Assembly (NCBI GenBank): GCA_949296425.1
Contig: CASFPN010000020.1
Location: 42,271-106,270, forward strand
Direction of reading: 5' to 3'
DNA length: 64,000 nt
Origin: an uncultured bacterium
GTDB lineage: Bacteria; Cyanobacteriota; Vampirovibrionia; Gastranaerophilales; Gastranaerophilaceae
A program made the position numbers and the translations under genes. Under the pieces are notes generated by a model. That model was not told the DNA's origin, did not search any database, and was given only the letters and a program-made list of their open reading frames with translations. Below are positions 44,253 through 52,921 of the stretch, piece after piece; position 1 is the stretch's first letter; every line of letters starts with the position of its first letter.

Positions 44253-45890
44253 TTATAAAATTTCCATAGGTTCAATCACAAACTCAACAATAAATGGATC
44301 AGGAGAATTATATGCCATATCCACAACAGGTTTGATATCCTCAAACTTTTCAATTCTTACAGCTTTTATACCGTAGCTTTTGGCCAACATTATATAATCA
44401 GGGTTAGAAATTTTTGTCGCAAAATATCTTCCTTCACAGCTTTTCTCCTGAAACTGCCGTACCATACCGAGATAGCTGTTATTAAATATAAATACTTTAA
44501 CAGGAATTTTATAATCAACACAGGTTGCCAATTCCTGTATATTCATTTGAAAAGAGCCGTCACCTGCAATACAAATGACAGGTTTCTTGCCTTGAGCCAC
44601 AGAAGCACCTATAGCTGCCGGCAAACCAAACCCCATGGTCCCTAATCCTCCGGAAGTTAAAAATTTGCGTGGCTGGTTAAACTTTAAATACCTCGCAGCC
44701 CATACCTGATGCTGACCGACTTCGGTTGCTATAACAGGATTTTTACCTTCAAGGCATTTTTGAATTTCTTGCATTACTTCAAATGAATGAAGCTTTTCAG
44801 AACGTTTTACCGGCAGTGAAGTTTGTCTTTTTAAGACGTTTAAATAATCAGCCCAGCTTTTGTTTGCAGATATATCTGCCTTAAATTTATCTGTACGTAA
44901 TTTTTCAACAATTTTAGAAAGAATGCTTCTTGCATCACCCTCAAGCTCGATTGCAGCAGGAATTGTCCGAGAAATTTCTTTATTGTTTATATCAAGATGA
45001 ATAAGCTTTTTAGATAACTCATTTTCTGAAAAACAACATCTTATACGGTCATTAAATCGTGTTCCTATTGCAAATACAAGATCACTTTCTTTTACAGCTT
45101 TGTTTGCAGCTGAATGTCCGAATATTCCAATCATACCGATATAATTTTCATCATCACAGGGGAAACCGCCAAGCCCCATCATTGAAGAAACTACAGGAAT
45201 ATTTAAAATATGCGACAATTCAGTCAAATATTCAGAAGCACCGGCTTGAATCACACCGCCCCCGCAGATTATTAAAGGGCGTTTGGCATTACATATCTCT
45301 TTCAAAACCATATCTATATCCGGAACATACTTATTTTTCTCATTTTTTAAAACAAAAGGTTCAAAATCATTCGTTTCCGAAAAAACATTTTTTGTTATAT
45401 CAACAAGAACAGGTCCGCGTCTGCCAGACAAAGCAATCTCAAATGCTTCTGTTAACACACATTCAAGATTCTCAACATTTTTCACCTGAAAATTTTTCTT
45501 TGTACAGGTTTTTGTAATATTCACAATATCAACTTCCTGAAAAGCATCCTGATGAAGAAGATTTTCCATTACCTGGCCTGTTATAACAACAAGCGGAGTT
45601 CCGTCAAGATAAGCATCTGCAATTCCTGTAACGGTATTTGTAGCTCCTGGCCCTGAGGTTACGAGAACAACTCCACATTTACCGGATGTTCTTGAATAAC
45701 CTTCTGCTGCATGTACAGCAGCCTGCTCATGACGAACAAGAAAATGCTTTATATCATTCTGTTTACAGAGTTCATCATATACATTCAGCACTATTCCGCC
45801 AGGGTAGCCAAAAATAGTATCAACCCCGAGCTTTTTTAAAGTTTCTACAAGTATTTGCGCTCCAGAGAGAGTTTTTGTTATAGTTTGCAT
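44253..45890 (-). CDS. ilvB: Acetolactate synthase, large (catalytic) subunit
   Basis: ThDP- and FAD-dependent enzyme of branched-chain amino acid synthesis, joining two pyruvates or pyruvate with 2-oxobutyrate. About 545 residues. N-terminal domain has FGYPGG, the catalytic glutamate in FLVRHEQAAVHAAEGYSR and SGPGATN. The ThDP motif is GDGSFQMNIQELATCVDYKIPVKVFIFNN, written here as its two ends GDGSFQ and FNN, with YLGMVRQFQ after it. I chose ATG at 45890, preceded by CGGAG; eleven upstream codons are not needed. The regulatory ilvN is not adjacent, so the subunit gene is elsewhere or absent. Confidence 0.92.
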   Translation of the reverse strand: MQTITKTLSGAQILVETLKKLGVDTIFGYPGGIVLNVYDELCKQNDIKHFLVRHEQAAVHAAEGYSRTSGKCGVVLVTSGPGATNTVTGIADAYLDGTPLVVITGQVMENLLHQDAFQEVDIVNITKTCTKKNFQVKNVENLECVLTEAFEIALSGRRGPVLVDITKNVFSETNDFEPFVLKNEKNKYVPDIDMVLKEICNAKRPLIICGGGVIQAGASEYLTELSHILNIPVVSSMMGLGGFPCDDENYIGMIGIFGHSAANKAVKESDLVFAIGTRFNDRIRCCFSENELSKKLIHLDINNKEISRTIPAAIELEGDARSILSKIVEKLRTDKFKADISANKSWADYLNVLKRQTSLPVKRSEKLHSFEVMQEIQKCLEGKNPVIATEVGQHQVWAARYLKFNQPRKFLTSGGLGTMGFGLPAAIGASVAQGKKPVICIAGDGSFQMNIQELATCVDYKIPVKVFIFNNSYLGMVRQFQEKSCEGRYFATKISNPDYIMLAKSYGIKAVRIEKFEDIKPVVDMAYNSPDPFIVEFVIEPMEIL

Positions 45891-45944
45891 AAGAACTCCG
45901 TTTTTATAAATGGATTTTATCACAGAGAAATATTTTATACAAAT

Positions 45945-45977
45945 AAAAAAAGATGTCCTTGCTCGGACATCTTTTTT
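45945..45977 (-). terminator. Rho-independent terminator of the small secreted-protein genes
   Basis: AAAGATGTCC / GGACATCTTT stem with loop TTGCTC and A/T runs on both sides, six bases after the stop at 45983 on the minus strand. It could also stop plus-strand transcription. Confidence 0.8.
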
Positions 45978-45982
45978 ATTAT

Positions 45983-46306
45983 TTAGTCATTTGAAAATAA
46001 TTCTTTTAACAATGACCTTTTCCTATCAACTTTTTTCTGTTGTTCACGAGCCTTTTTTTGCCTTTCCAATTGCTTTTGTCTTGCTTTTGCACGTTTTTTT
46101 GCAAGTTTCTGTTCTCTTTTTTTCTTTTTTTCTGCAAGTTTTTGCTGTTTTGCCTGCTGTTTTTGATAAGCTGATTGCTCTTTTCTGGCGACTTTACCAG
46201 TCAAATTATCAAGCCACCTTGATACAGGTCCCTGAGCTTCAGCAGCATAAACTGAAGACATACTCAATACTGCTACTGCCATAAGAGCGGCTAATTTTTT
46301 CTTCAT
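45983..46306 (-). CDS. Secreted, very basic coiled-coil protein, 107 aa (copy 2 of a pair)
   Basis: No family recognised. A Sec signal peptide (MKKKLAALMAVAVLSMSSVYAA) is followed by a short segment GPVSRWLDNLTGK and then ~65 residues almost entirely of Lys, Arg, Gln, Ala and Glu that should form one long basic helix. It ends RSLLKELFSND. The order of features and the end match the gene just upstream, so they are tandem paralogues. A good GGAGG site precedes the ATG. A role in binding the envelope, LPS or nucleic acid outside the cytoplasm is conceivable but unproven. Confidence 0.75.
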   Translation of the reverse strand: MKKKLAALMAVAVLSMSSVYAAEAQGPVSRWLDNLTGKVARKEQSAYQKQQAKQQKLAEKKKKREQKLAKKRAKARQKQLERQKKAREQQKKVDRKRSLLKELFSND

Positions 46307-46328
46307 AATAAACCTCCAAAAATTTTTA

Positions 46329-46655
46329 CTAATCGGAAATTAGTTCGTTCCACAATTGTTTTTTCTTTTCTAATTTTTGTTGTCTTGCTTTCTGAGCATC
46401 TTCGCGGGCTTTTTTGTCAGCTTCTATCTTTTTTTGCAGAGCTTCTTGCCTTTCCAGACGTTCCTGACGCTGTTTTTCCATTGCTTCTTCTCTTGCTTTT
46501 TGCTGCTGCTGTAATTCTTTTTCTTTGTCAACAATTTTCTGTGTGTGTTTTTGAATAAATCTTTCAGTATAAGTTGAAGGTTGAGAATCTGCGGCGTAAA
46601 CAGCTGCTGCTCCTGCCATAGCTAACACCAGTGATGCAATTAACAATTTTTTCAT
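46329..46655 (-). CDS. Secreted, charged coiled-coil protein, 108 aa (copy 1 of a pair)
   Basis: Sec signal peptide MKKLLIASLVLAMAGAAAVYAA (cut likely after YAA), short linker QPSTYTERFIQKH, then about 75 residues of Lys/Glu/Gln/Arg-rich helix with heptad-like spacing (LQQQQKAREEAMEKQRQERLERQ) ending KKQLWNELISD. Less basic than its neighbour because of more Glu. AAGGAGAG precedes the ATG; 22 bases separate the two genes, which share the terminator at 45945-45977. Confidence 0.75.
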   Translation of the reverse strand: MKKLLIASLVLAMAGAAAVYAADSQPSTYTERFIQKHTQKIVDKEKELQQQQKAREEAMEKQRQERLERQEALQKKIEADKKAREDAQKARQQKLEKKKQLWNELISD

Positions 46656-46688
46656 AATACACTCTCCTTTTTTATAAAAATTATTATA

Positions 46689-47393
46689 CTAAATAAAATT
46701 GTACATATCAACTATTTTTTTTATTCCATGCTCGGCAATGTTAAAAATCTCAATCATTTGTGATTTTTCGTATGGTTCGCCTTCTGCTGTAGTTTGAAAT
46801 TCAATAATTTTGCCGCTTTGGGTCAACACAATATTACTGTCAACCTGAGCATGAGAATCTTCTTCATAATCTAAATCAAGTCTGACTTCACCGTCAATTA
46901 TACCTGCAGATATAGCGGCAACAGGTTCTATTATAGGGTTTTCCTTCAATGTCCCATTTTTTAAAAGTTTTTCGACAGCAAGTTTCAATGCAAGAAACCC
47001 GCCGCAGATACTTGCAGTTCTGGTTCCGCCGTCAGCCTGAAGAACATCTGCATCTATCGTTATTGTTAAATCAGGAATTTTTTCCAGATCAAGACAAGCT
47101 CTAAGACTTCTTCCGATAAGACGTTGGATTTCCTGTGTACGTCCGGAAATTTTTGTTCTTTCTCTTTGGCATCTTGTATTCGGAGCCGAAGGCAAAAGAG
47201 AGTATTCGGCAGTCAACCAGCCGCGCGGGTCATCTTTTTCCATCCATTTTGGTTTACCATCTTCAACAGAGGCTGTTGTCAAAACCCTTGTATCTCCAAA
47301 TTCAACAAGAACCGAGCCTAATGCATGTTTTGTATAATCTTTAATAAATCTTATCTCACGTGTTTCGTTATTTTTTCTTTCTGTTCTTTTCAT
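46689..47393 (-). CDS. rph: Ribonuclease PH
   Basis: Phosphate-dependent 3'-5' exoribonuclease that trims tRNA precursors. About 234 residues. It has TKHALGSVLVEFGDTRVLTTASVED, the RGWLTAEYSLLPSAPNTR loop, RTQEIQRLIGRSLRA and the phosphate/metal segment TITIDADVLQADGGTRTASICGG given here as DADVLQADGGTRT. I chose ATG at 47393 (MKRTERKNNETR) because GAGGATA lies right before it. It is third in a run with a membrane protein and a small zinc-ribbon gene. Confidence 0.95.
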   Translation of the reverse strand: MKRTERKNNETREIRFIKDYTKHALGSVLVEFGDTRVLTTASVEDGKPKWMEKDDPRGWLTAEYSLLPSAPNTRCQRERTKISGRTQEIQRLIGRSLRACLDLEKIPDLTITIDADVLQADGGTRTASICGGFLALKLAVEKLLKNGTLKENPIIEPVAAISAGIIDGEVRLDLDYEEDSHAQVDSNIVLTQSGKIIEFQTTAEGEPYEKSQMIEIFNIAEHGIKKIVDMYNFI

Positions 47394-47403
47394 ATTATCC
47401 TCT

Positions 47404-47619
47404 TTATTCGTAGTCCCACATATAAATCTGACCACAATATCTGCATACAGCATGATCATTCATAAATTGCAGGTCAGGAATAAATTTATATCCATCAACA
47501 GTTATTTCAATATCTCCTTTTTCGTTATATTCTTGTTTAAAATTTTTCTCTCCTCTGTAGTCGGGAGAAAACATTAATTCAAATTTATCTATTGATTTGC
47601 AATTTTTACAAATAAACAT
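47404..47619 (-). CDS. Small zinc-ribbon protein, 71 aa
   Basis: Unknown function. CKNC at residues 4-7 and CRYC near 59-62 can hold one zinc ion, with about 50 residues between them predicted as beta-rich (MFSPDYRGEKNF; IEITVDGYKFIPDLQF). It sits three bases after the membrane-protein gene and ten bases before rph, so it is most likely a real, co-expressed gene. Confidence 0.6.
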   Translation of the reverse strand: MFICKNCKSIDKFELMFSPDYRGEKNFKQEYNEKGDIEITVDGYKFIPDLQFMNDHAVCRYCGQIYMWDYE

Positions 47620-47622
47620 AAT

Positions 47623-48624
47623 TTAATACTCATCATCTTCAAGTCTTGCACGCCTTATAATTTCGGGATCGATACCTCTTTTTTCTATTTTAAAAGTTTT
47701 TGCTGAAACTTTTTTAGACGATTTTCTTTTTTTCTCTATAACTTCCGAAGAACTGTCAAAATAAAGATTTTTATACCACAACGTCCAGCAGATGCTTCTT
47801 ACGGGGAGAGTAAATCCGACAACAATAAAAAATACAAGCTGGCTTACCATTTCTTTACCTATTAGTTCCGGCGTTATACTTATATTAAACCTTTGAAAAA
47901 CTTCTAAAGGCAAAGGCAGAGTATATGCCCAGGCTTCAAAAATTTTTCCAAGAACTCCGGTCAAATTCAAACTGTCAAATATCACAGACAGACCCGCCGG
48001 CAAAAAGTAATACGTAAAAATTGTAAGCAAAGCCATTAATAAAAAAGTTCTGGCAAATTTACCTTTTATAAGATTCAAACTTCTTTTAAAAATTCCGACA
48101 GGAGATATACCGTCCTCATAAGTGAAGACCTGAAAAATAAGCAAAAAATAAACGAAAAAGACTGCACCTATTATCCAGAATACAGGAATAAAAGAAACCA
48201 GACAAAAAATACTAAACAAAAGCCACAAGGCAATGAAGGAAAATGTTCTTTTTGTAACAATTTCATTATGCGCTGTGAAATCATAAACCCTTCCGGTATT
48301 TAAATAACCTTCCGTCATAGAGTTTATTGCTACGTATGCAACAAGATAATCCCAGAATGCTCTTGCCCATATTAAAAGCCCTGGAATAACAGTTATAATA
48401 ACAACCGTTAACATAGTTGAAAAATCATTTAATGAAGTGTATTTAACAGCAAGATTTTGATAATTACGTGTAAACCAGTATGTCAGCCCGAATATCAAAA
48501 CTAATCCTAAAAGCTGCCCCAAAACAGGAAAAGCCATATATAAAAGAAATTTATGAATATTTAATGCAAAAATCTTTATACCTTCAAAAAATATAAGCCA
48601 AATACTTTTATCTTCTTTTGCCAT
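47623..48624 (-). CDS. Polytopic membrane protein of unknown function
   Basis: 333 residues with six hydrophobic helices (for example near residues 28-50, 72-100, 125-170, 190-215 and 262-285). A cytoplasmic basic tail follows, rich in Lys and Ser (EKKRKSSKKVSAKTFKIEKRG). No transport or enzyme motif was seen. The general plan (paired helices with an amphipathic stretch FKRSLNLIKGKFARTF in the middle) is similar to the three membrane proteins at 51421-53676, though I cannot claim homology. AGGAGAG precedes the ATG. Confidence 0.6.
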   Translation of the reverse strand: MAKEDKSIWLIFFEGIKIFALNIHKFLLYMAFPVLGQLLGLVLIFGLTYWFTRNYQNLAVKYTSLNDFSTMLTVVIITVIPGLLIWARAFWDYLVAYVAINSMTEGYLNTGRVYDFTAHNEIVTKRTFSFIALWLLFSIFCLVSFIPVFWIIGAVFFVYFLLIFQVFTYEDGISPVGIFKRSLNLIKGKFARTFLLMALLTIFTYYFLPAGLSVIFDSLNLTGVLGKIFEAWAYTLPLPLEVFQRFNISITPELIGKEMVSQLVFFIVVGFTLPVRSICWTLWYKNLYFDSSSEVIEKKRKSSKKVSAKTFKIEKRGIDPEIIRRARLEDDEY

Positions 48625-48675
48625 ATCTCTCCTATAACAATTTTTAATTTAGTGTATAATAATTTTATTACAAAT

Positions 48676-49284
48676 ATGAAAAATTACACAAAAGAAGATT
48701 ATTTAAACAAAAAAGTAAATTTACATATTCACACAACATTTTCTGACGGGGAAGCCAATCCTGTTGATATAGTTAAACAGGCTAAAGAAAAAGGTTATAA
48801 AAAAATAGCAATATGTGATCATAATACAATTGATGCGCACAAAATCATTAAAGACGAAATTCTTCTTCCTGCAGTGGAATTTGATGTCTGGTGCGGGTAT
48901 GTTTTTATGCATCTTCTTGCATATAATATAGATATAAACAATAAAGAGCTTTTATCTTTTTGTGCAAAGAGTAAAAAAGAAACAGAACTTGATATAGTCA
49001 GGATATTCGCTAAAAGAAATATAAAAAAACTGATTACAGCTATACATAATGCGGGCGGAACAGCTGTTCTAGCACATCCTGCCTGCTGCTGGGCAGTCAG
49101 TCTTGAAAAGTTTGTAAAAAAATTGGTTTCGTACGGTCTTGACGGGCTCGAAGTTTACTATCCTTATGAAAGACACAGAGGAATAATAAAGTTTCATAAA
49201 GCTGAAACTGTTGAAAAAATAGCCGATAAACATAACCTTATAAAAACAGGTGGAACTGATTTACATAAAAAACATCTTAACTAA
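48676..49284 (+). CDS. Short PHP-domain phosphoesterase
   Basis: 202 residues from ATG 48676. Metal motifs of the PHP family are in order: HIHTTFSDGE, CDHNTID, a glutamate in VEFDVW, HLLAYNID, AVLAHPACCW and the final GGTDLHK. Compared with RNase AM/TrpH-type PHP proteins (about 280 residues), the helical insert before the AHP motif is much reduced. A TATAAT at 48655-48660 would leave a leader of only ~9 bases. The last eight bases overlap the end of the convergent gene. Likely a nucleotide or phosphoester hydrolase; substrate unknown. Confidence 0.75.
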   Translation: MKNYTKEDYLNKKVNLHIHTTFSDGEANPVDIVKQAKEKGYKKIAICDHNTIDAHKIIKDEILLPAVEFDVWCGYVFMHLLAYNIDINNKELLSFCAKSKKETELDIVRIFAKRNIKKLITAIHNAGGTAVLAHPACCWAVSLEKFVKKLVSYGLDGLEVYYPYERHRGIIKFHKAETVEKIADKHNLIKTGGTDLHKKHLN

Positions 49285-50185
49285 TTTTTTTATTATATAT
49301 ATTGGATAATTCTTTTTGTATTCCTGATGAAGCTGCAGCACCTGCAATAACCCCCAATCCCATGCCGACTAATGAGCCTAATGCTCCGAAATGTTTTGCG
49401 CCCAATGCCCCAAGATATCCCATGCCGGCACTTACACTCAAAACATTAAGAGCAGACTTTCCGCATTGAAAAGCTGTCGATTTGGCTTTATCTTTAGAAT
49501 TATCGCCTTTTTTTAGAGATTTTATAATTTTCGGCAGTTCTAAAAGTCCCATAAAACCGAGTCCCAATACAGTTGTCCGTTTTAAAGCCCTGCCTGTCAA
49601 TTCCTTAAGCCCGAGAAAATCTTTTTTTACAATTATTTCCCTGACAGGAAGCATATTTCCATGTAAATCTTTTACAGCAGAAGTTACAGGATTTCCGTTT
49701 GATATTCCGAGAATTTTTTGCAGCCATTTACCGAATTTCGTATTATAAAGAGTTATATCGGCTCCGTATATTTTGTTTACAATTCTTTTGCCTTTTTGTG
49801 ATTTTATCCTTTTAAAAACTTCATGCAAAAGAGTTCCTCGAAAAAAAGAAAAATCATGCTGAAATTTTTTGTAATCATAAGGTTTAGGTATAGTTTTTCT
49901 TGCTAATGCACAGGCTGAATGATTATATGCAGCCTTTAAATCTCTGCAATCCTCGGGAAGGTTCACAAGTGTTAATGCGGCAATTCCAACCGCCCCTATT
50001 GTATCACCGTTTTTAAGCATATCAGGAATCCCTGCAATACGTCTTGCCGGGGCAACACTATTAACAACCGTTTGTTCAACAGGTTCAAGAATACCGTTAA
50101 CCGCAGCATTGTTTTCTTTTTCCTGAGTTTTAGATTTATTAATATTTACATTTTGAGCAGATAATGAAACTTGATTTAATGACAC
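49277..50185 (-). CDS. Hypothetical protein with polar N-terminus
   Basis: 302 residues, no family recognised. It starts at GTG 50185 with AAGGTG at proper distance. The first ~40 residues are polar (LNQVSLSAQNVNINKSKTQEKENN) as in other lineage-type proteins of this window. A middle part is basic and soluble. The C-terminal 80 residues are hydrophobic and Gly/Ala-rich (GYLGALGAKHFGALGSLVG, GVIAGAAAS), suggesting one or two membrane hairpins. Alone on its strand, facing the PHP gene. Confidence 0.55.
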   Translation of the reverse strand: MSLNQVSLSAQNVNINKSKTQEKENNAAVNGILEPVEQTVVNSVAPARRIAGIPDMLKNGDTIGAVGIAALTLVNLPEDCRDLKAAYNHSACALARKTIPKPYDYKKFQHDFSFFRGTLLHEVFKRIKSQKGKRIVNKIYGADITLYNTKFGKWLQKILGISNGNPVTSAVKDLHGNMLPVREIIVKKDFLGLKELTGRALKRTTVLGLGFMGLLELPKIIKSLKKGDNSKDKAKSTAFQCGKSALNVLSVSAGMGYLGALGAKHFGALGSLVGMGLGVIAGAAASSGIQKELSNIYNKKIS

Positions 50186-50251
50186 AAAAATACACCTTAA
50201 ACCTTATATCTACTCATATATAAAGTATTTTTATCTGAAAAAATTGCGTTT

Positions 50252-51338
50252 TTAATTAATATTTCTTAAATAAGCTTCAATAAATCCGTCGATATTACCA
50301 TCCATAACAGCGTCAACATTGCCTTCTTCATATCCGGTTCTGTGATCTTTAACCATTTTATAAGGATGAAAAACATAAGAACGTATTTGGGAGCCGAAGT
50401 TTATATCAGCACTTTCGCCTTTGAGTTGGGCAAGTTTTTTCTCATGCTCAGCCTGACGAATTGCAAGAAGCTTTGAAGCAAGAATTTGCATTGCATTTTC
50501 TTTATTTTGAAGCTGAGAACGTTCCTGCTGGCATTTTACAACAATTCCAGTAGGTTTATGTAAGATTCTGACGGCTGTTTCAACCTTATTAACATTCTGA
50601 CCGCCGGCTCCTCCCGAGCGCATTGTATCAATCTCAAGTTCTTCAGGAGGAATTGTTATTGTTTTTTCAAAATCCTCAATAATCGGTGTGACTTCAACAG
50701 ACGCAAAACTTGTCTGACGTTTACCGTTTGCATTAAACGGAGAAATTCTGACAAGCCTGTGCACTCCCTTTTCCGCCTTTGCATAGCCAAAGGCATACTT
50801 GCCTGTAATTTTTATTGTAGCGGATTTTATGCCGGCTTCTTCTCCGTCAAGTTTGTCAAGAAGTTCTACTTTCCAGCCTTTGCTATCAGCCCACCTTGTG
50901 TACATTCTTAAAAGCAGAGAAGCCCAATCTTGTGCATCAGTACCGCCGGCACCGGCATTTATTGTCAAAATCGCATCAGCTTGATCATATTCTCCGCTCA
51001 GCATTTGCTTAACTTCAAAAGAATCAAGGGCGTTTTCCATATTGTCAAGATTTTTGGAGGTTTCATTAATTAGGTCTTCATCTCCTATATCAACAGCGAC
51101 CTCGCAATCATCCAAAACCTGCTGCCATTTTGTCAAAAATTCCAAATTATCTTTTATAGAACGTATTTCTCCACCTAATTGTGAAGCTTTTTTTTGATCA
51201 GACCACACATCAGGGGTTTGAAGTTCTTTTTCCAGTTTATTTAGGTCATTTAACAGCTTATCACTGTCAAAGACACTCCTTTATTTTATAAAAACGTGAT
51301 TTTAAATTAGCAATCTGTTGTTTAATTTCTGATTCCAT
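50252..51338 (-). CDS. prfB: Peptide chain release factor 2, with programmed +1 frameshift
   Basis: RF2 recognises UGA and UAA and triggers peptide release. The gene starts at ATG 51338, reads 23 codons to CTT-TGA, then must shift +1 at 51269 and continues 338 codons, giving about 361 residues, the RF2 length. The long second frame has the tripeptide anticodon SPF ([11 protein letters not shown]) and the catalytic GGQ ([11 protein letters not shown]). Annotating only the second frame (from 51208) loses some 43 residues of the N-terminal domain. Cellular RF2 level regulates the shift, as in many bacteria. Confidence 0.95.
51266..51281 (-). promoter_or_regulatory. prfB frameshift site (internal Shine-Dalgarno plus CTT-TGA-C)
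   Basis: Minus strand AAGGAG-TGT-CTT-TGA-C: an SD-like hexamer three bases before the slippery CTT and the UGA stop followed by C, the same layout as E. coli prfB (AGGGGG-TAT-CTT-TGA-C). The frame after the shift reads [16 protein letters not shown] and joins the long frame without interruption. Confidence 0.95.
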
Positions 51339-51368
51339 ATAAAAATTTTACTATAAAAAAATATATTA

Positions 51369-51396
51369 TTGCAATTAGCGAAAAAACTGCTATAAT
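51369..51396 (+). promoter_or_regulatory. Promoter of the three-gene membrane-protein operon
   Basis: TTGCAA (51369-51374), 16 bp, TATAAT (51391-51396) with a TGC extended -10. The start codon at 51421 follows a CGGAGAG ribosome-binding site, so this is a promoter with a normal leader, in contrast to the leaderless ones elsewhere. Confidence 0.7.
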
Positions 51397-51420
51397 AAAC
51401 TAAATAAAACGGAGAGAAAA

Positions 51421-52203
51421 ATGGCGGGAATAGTTGAAAGTTATAAAAAAATTTTTGAAAACAAAAAAATGCAAGCCGGTCTTTTTATTATTGCAGTATT
51501 ATGGGCCGTATGTTCAACAATGCTCGATATCGCTACAGACAAACCGGAAAATTTCGGACAAAATATTATTGATATAATGTTTGAAATTTTTGTCGGAGCA
51601 TACAGTCTTCAATTTTTACATAATGCAATACACAACATAAATAACAGTGTACTTCCGTCATTTAAGGAAATTAAAAGTAATATATACTGGGATATGATAA
51701 GACTTAATATTGTATGGACTTTCTATGCTGTTATAATAATAGCCGCAGTTGTTATCATATATTTAACAACAATCCATAATTTAATTTTCCCTGTAATCAC
51801 TTGCGTTATAATTGCATTTATTGCAATGTTTGCCTATTACATATATTTAGCTTATGCTGAAAATTTAGTGCCTAAAGGCTTATTCAATATTGCAATTGTA
51901 TTTAAATTTATAAAACCCGCATTTAAAGACACCATAATCAAAACATGTTTGTTTATTTTAATTACTCTTTTAGCTCTGATTATATGTATCTTGATTTATG
52001 CTGCAGCCGCAATAACAGGATTTGATACAATCGGTTTTGTCGGTAAAGATTATTATATGCTTGATTTTGCAGTTATCAGCTGCGCAATTTACTTTATTAT
52101 TCTAACGTGGTATTTAGCCTTTCCGTATTCTCTGATAAATACATATAAGGAAAAAATAAGACCGCTATTGAGAAAGGATGATACAAATGGCGAAAATGTG
52201 TGA
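51421..52203 (+). CDS. Membrane protein 1 of a tandem set of three
   Basis: 260 residues with about six hydrophobic helices and short polar loops; unknown function. It shares with the next two genes a start of the form 'ExYKKIFENKKMQ', a central glycine/alanine-rich helix, the loop YAENLVPKGLFNIAIVFKFIKPAFK and an end LAFPYSLINTYKEKIRPLL. The third gene has the matching pieces FCENFDAKGLFDITLPFKFLKPA and YYCLVQIYREKIKPIM. The layout resembles DUF4013-type proteins, an identification I would hold loosely. Overlaps gene 2 by 17 bases. Confidence 0.65.
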   Translation: MAGIVESYKKIFENKKMQAGLFIIAVLWAVCSTMLDIATDKPENFGQNIIDIMFEIFVGAYSLQFLHNAIHNINNSVLPSFKEIKSNIYWDMIRLNIVWTFYAVIIIAAVVIIYLTTIHNLIFPVITCVIIAFIAMFAYYIYLAYAENLVPKGLFNIAIVFKFIKPAFKDTIIKTCLFILITLLALIICILIYAAAAITGFDTIGFVGKDYYMLDFAVISCAIYFIILTWYLAFPYSLINTYKEKIRPLLRKDDTNGENV

Positions 52204-52921
52204 AGGTTTTACAAGACTTGTTACAGGCAAAGATGCTTTTTCAAGAAATCTTTCATTATTTTCAATATGCGGCATAGTAGGACTTTTGCAGGGATATATT
52301 ATGCTGACAGAAACTGATATTGTCTGGAAGTACATATTAACAGCTGTATCTCTGATATTCACTATGTTTTTAACAGGTTATGAAATTTTATTTTTAAATG
52401 AAAGAGAAACTCCGGACATAGATTTAAGACCTTTCAAACTTATGATAAAGAAAGTTCCTTTGATTGTTTTTCTGGTATGTATTCCGCTGACACTGACTTC
52501 TCTTTTTACTAAATACCAGAATCCGGCTTTCTTAACAGAAGCAATTCTTGCAGTTCCTCTTACAATGATACAGGCAGGTTTTTCTTACAAATTTGATGAT
52601 AAAGACTGGAATCTGGTTTTCAAAAAATTTAAAATAAGTGATTATATACTTCTTTTTATTAAGAGAATTTGGATAATAATACTTGCTTATGCAACAACAT
52701 TTACTACAATTTTCTGTGTATTTTTTGTTATAGTAGTGGCAGCGGCAATCGTATACAGGGGAGATTTAACAACTGTCGCATTTGCAATATCTTCAAAAGA
52801 ATATGCTATCAAAGCAATTTCAACATATATGACAGGAGTTTTAATGGTGTACATGCTTACACTCGGAACTTTAATCTGGGATTATGAATTAGTAAAAACC
52901 TATGAAAGAGAGGAAAAATGA
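52187..52921 (+). CDS. Membrane protein 2 of a tandem set of three
   Basis: About 244 residues from ATG 52187 (MAKMCEGFTRLV), chosen because AAAGGATGAT is well spaced; an ATG three codons earlier is the alternative. Six hydrophobic helices. It opens like gene 3 (a 'K-DAxxxNLSLFSICGIVG' segment against 'TDALLKNISLFALTGIL'), and ends LIWDYELVKTYEREEK, comparable to the ends of genes 1 and 3. It is the most divergent of the three and lacks the AENL-type loop. Overlaps gene 3 by four bases (ATGA). Confidence 0.65.
   Translation: MAKMCEGFTRLVTGKDAFSRNLSLFSICGIVGLLQGYIMLTETDIVWKYILTAVSLIFTMFLTGYEILFLNERETPDIDLRPFKLMIKKVPLIVFLVCIPLTLTSLFTKYQNPAFLTEAILAVPLTMIQAGFSYKFDDKDWNLVFKKFKISDYILLFIKRIWIIILAYATTFTTIFCVFFVIVVAAAIVYRGDLTTVAFAISSKEYAIKAISTYMTGVLMVYMLTLGTLIWDYELVKTYEREEK

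Noticed and set aside
45059..45517. 152-codon plus-strand ORF opposite ilvB
   Set aside because: Antisense shadow of a well-conserved gene; low-complexity His/Gln/Lys composition and no start signals.
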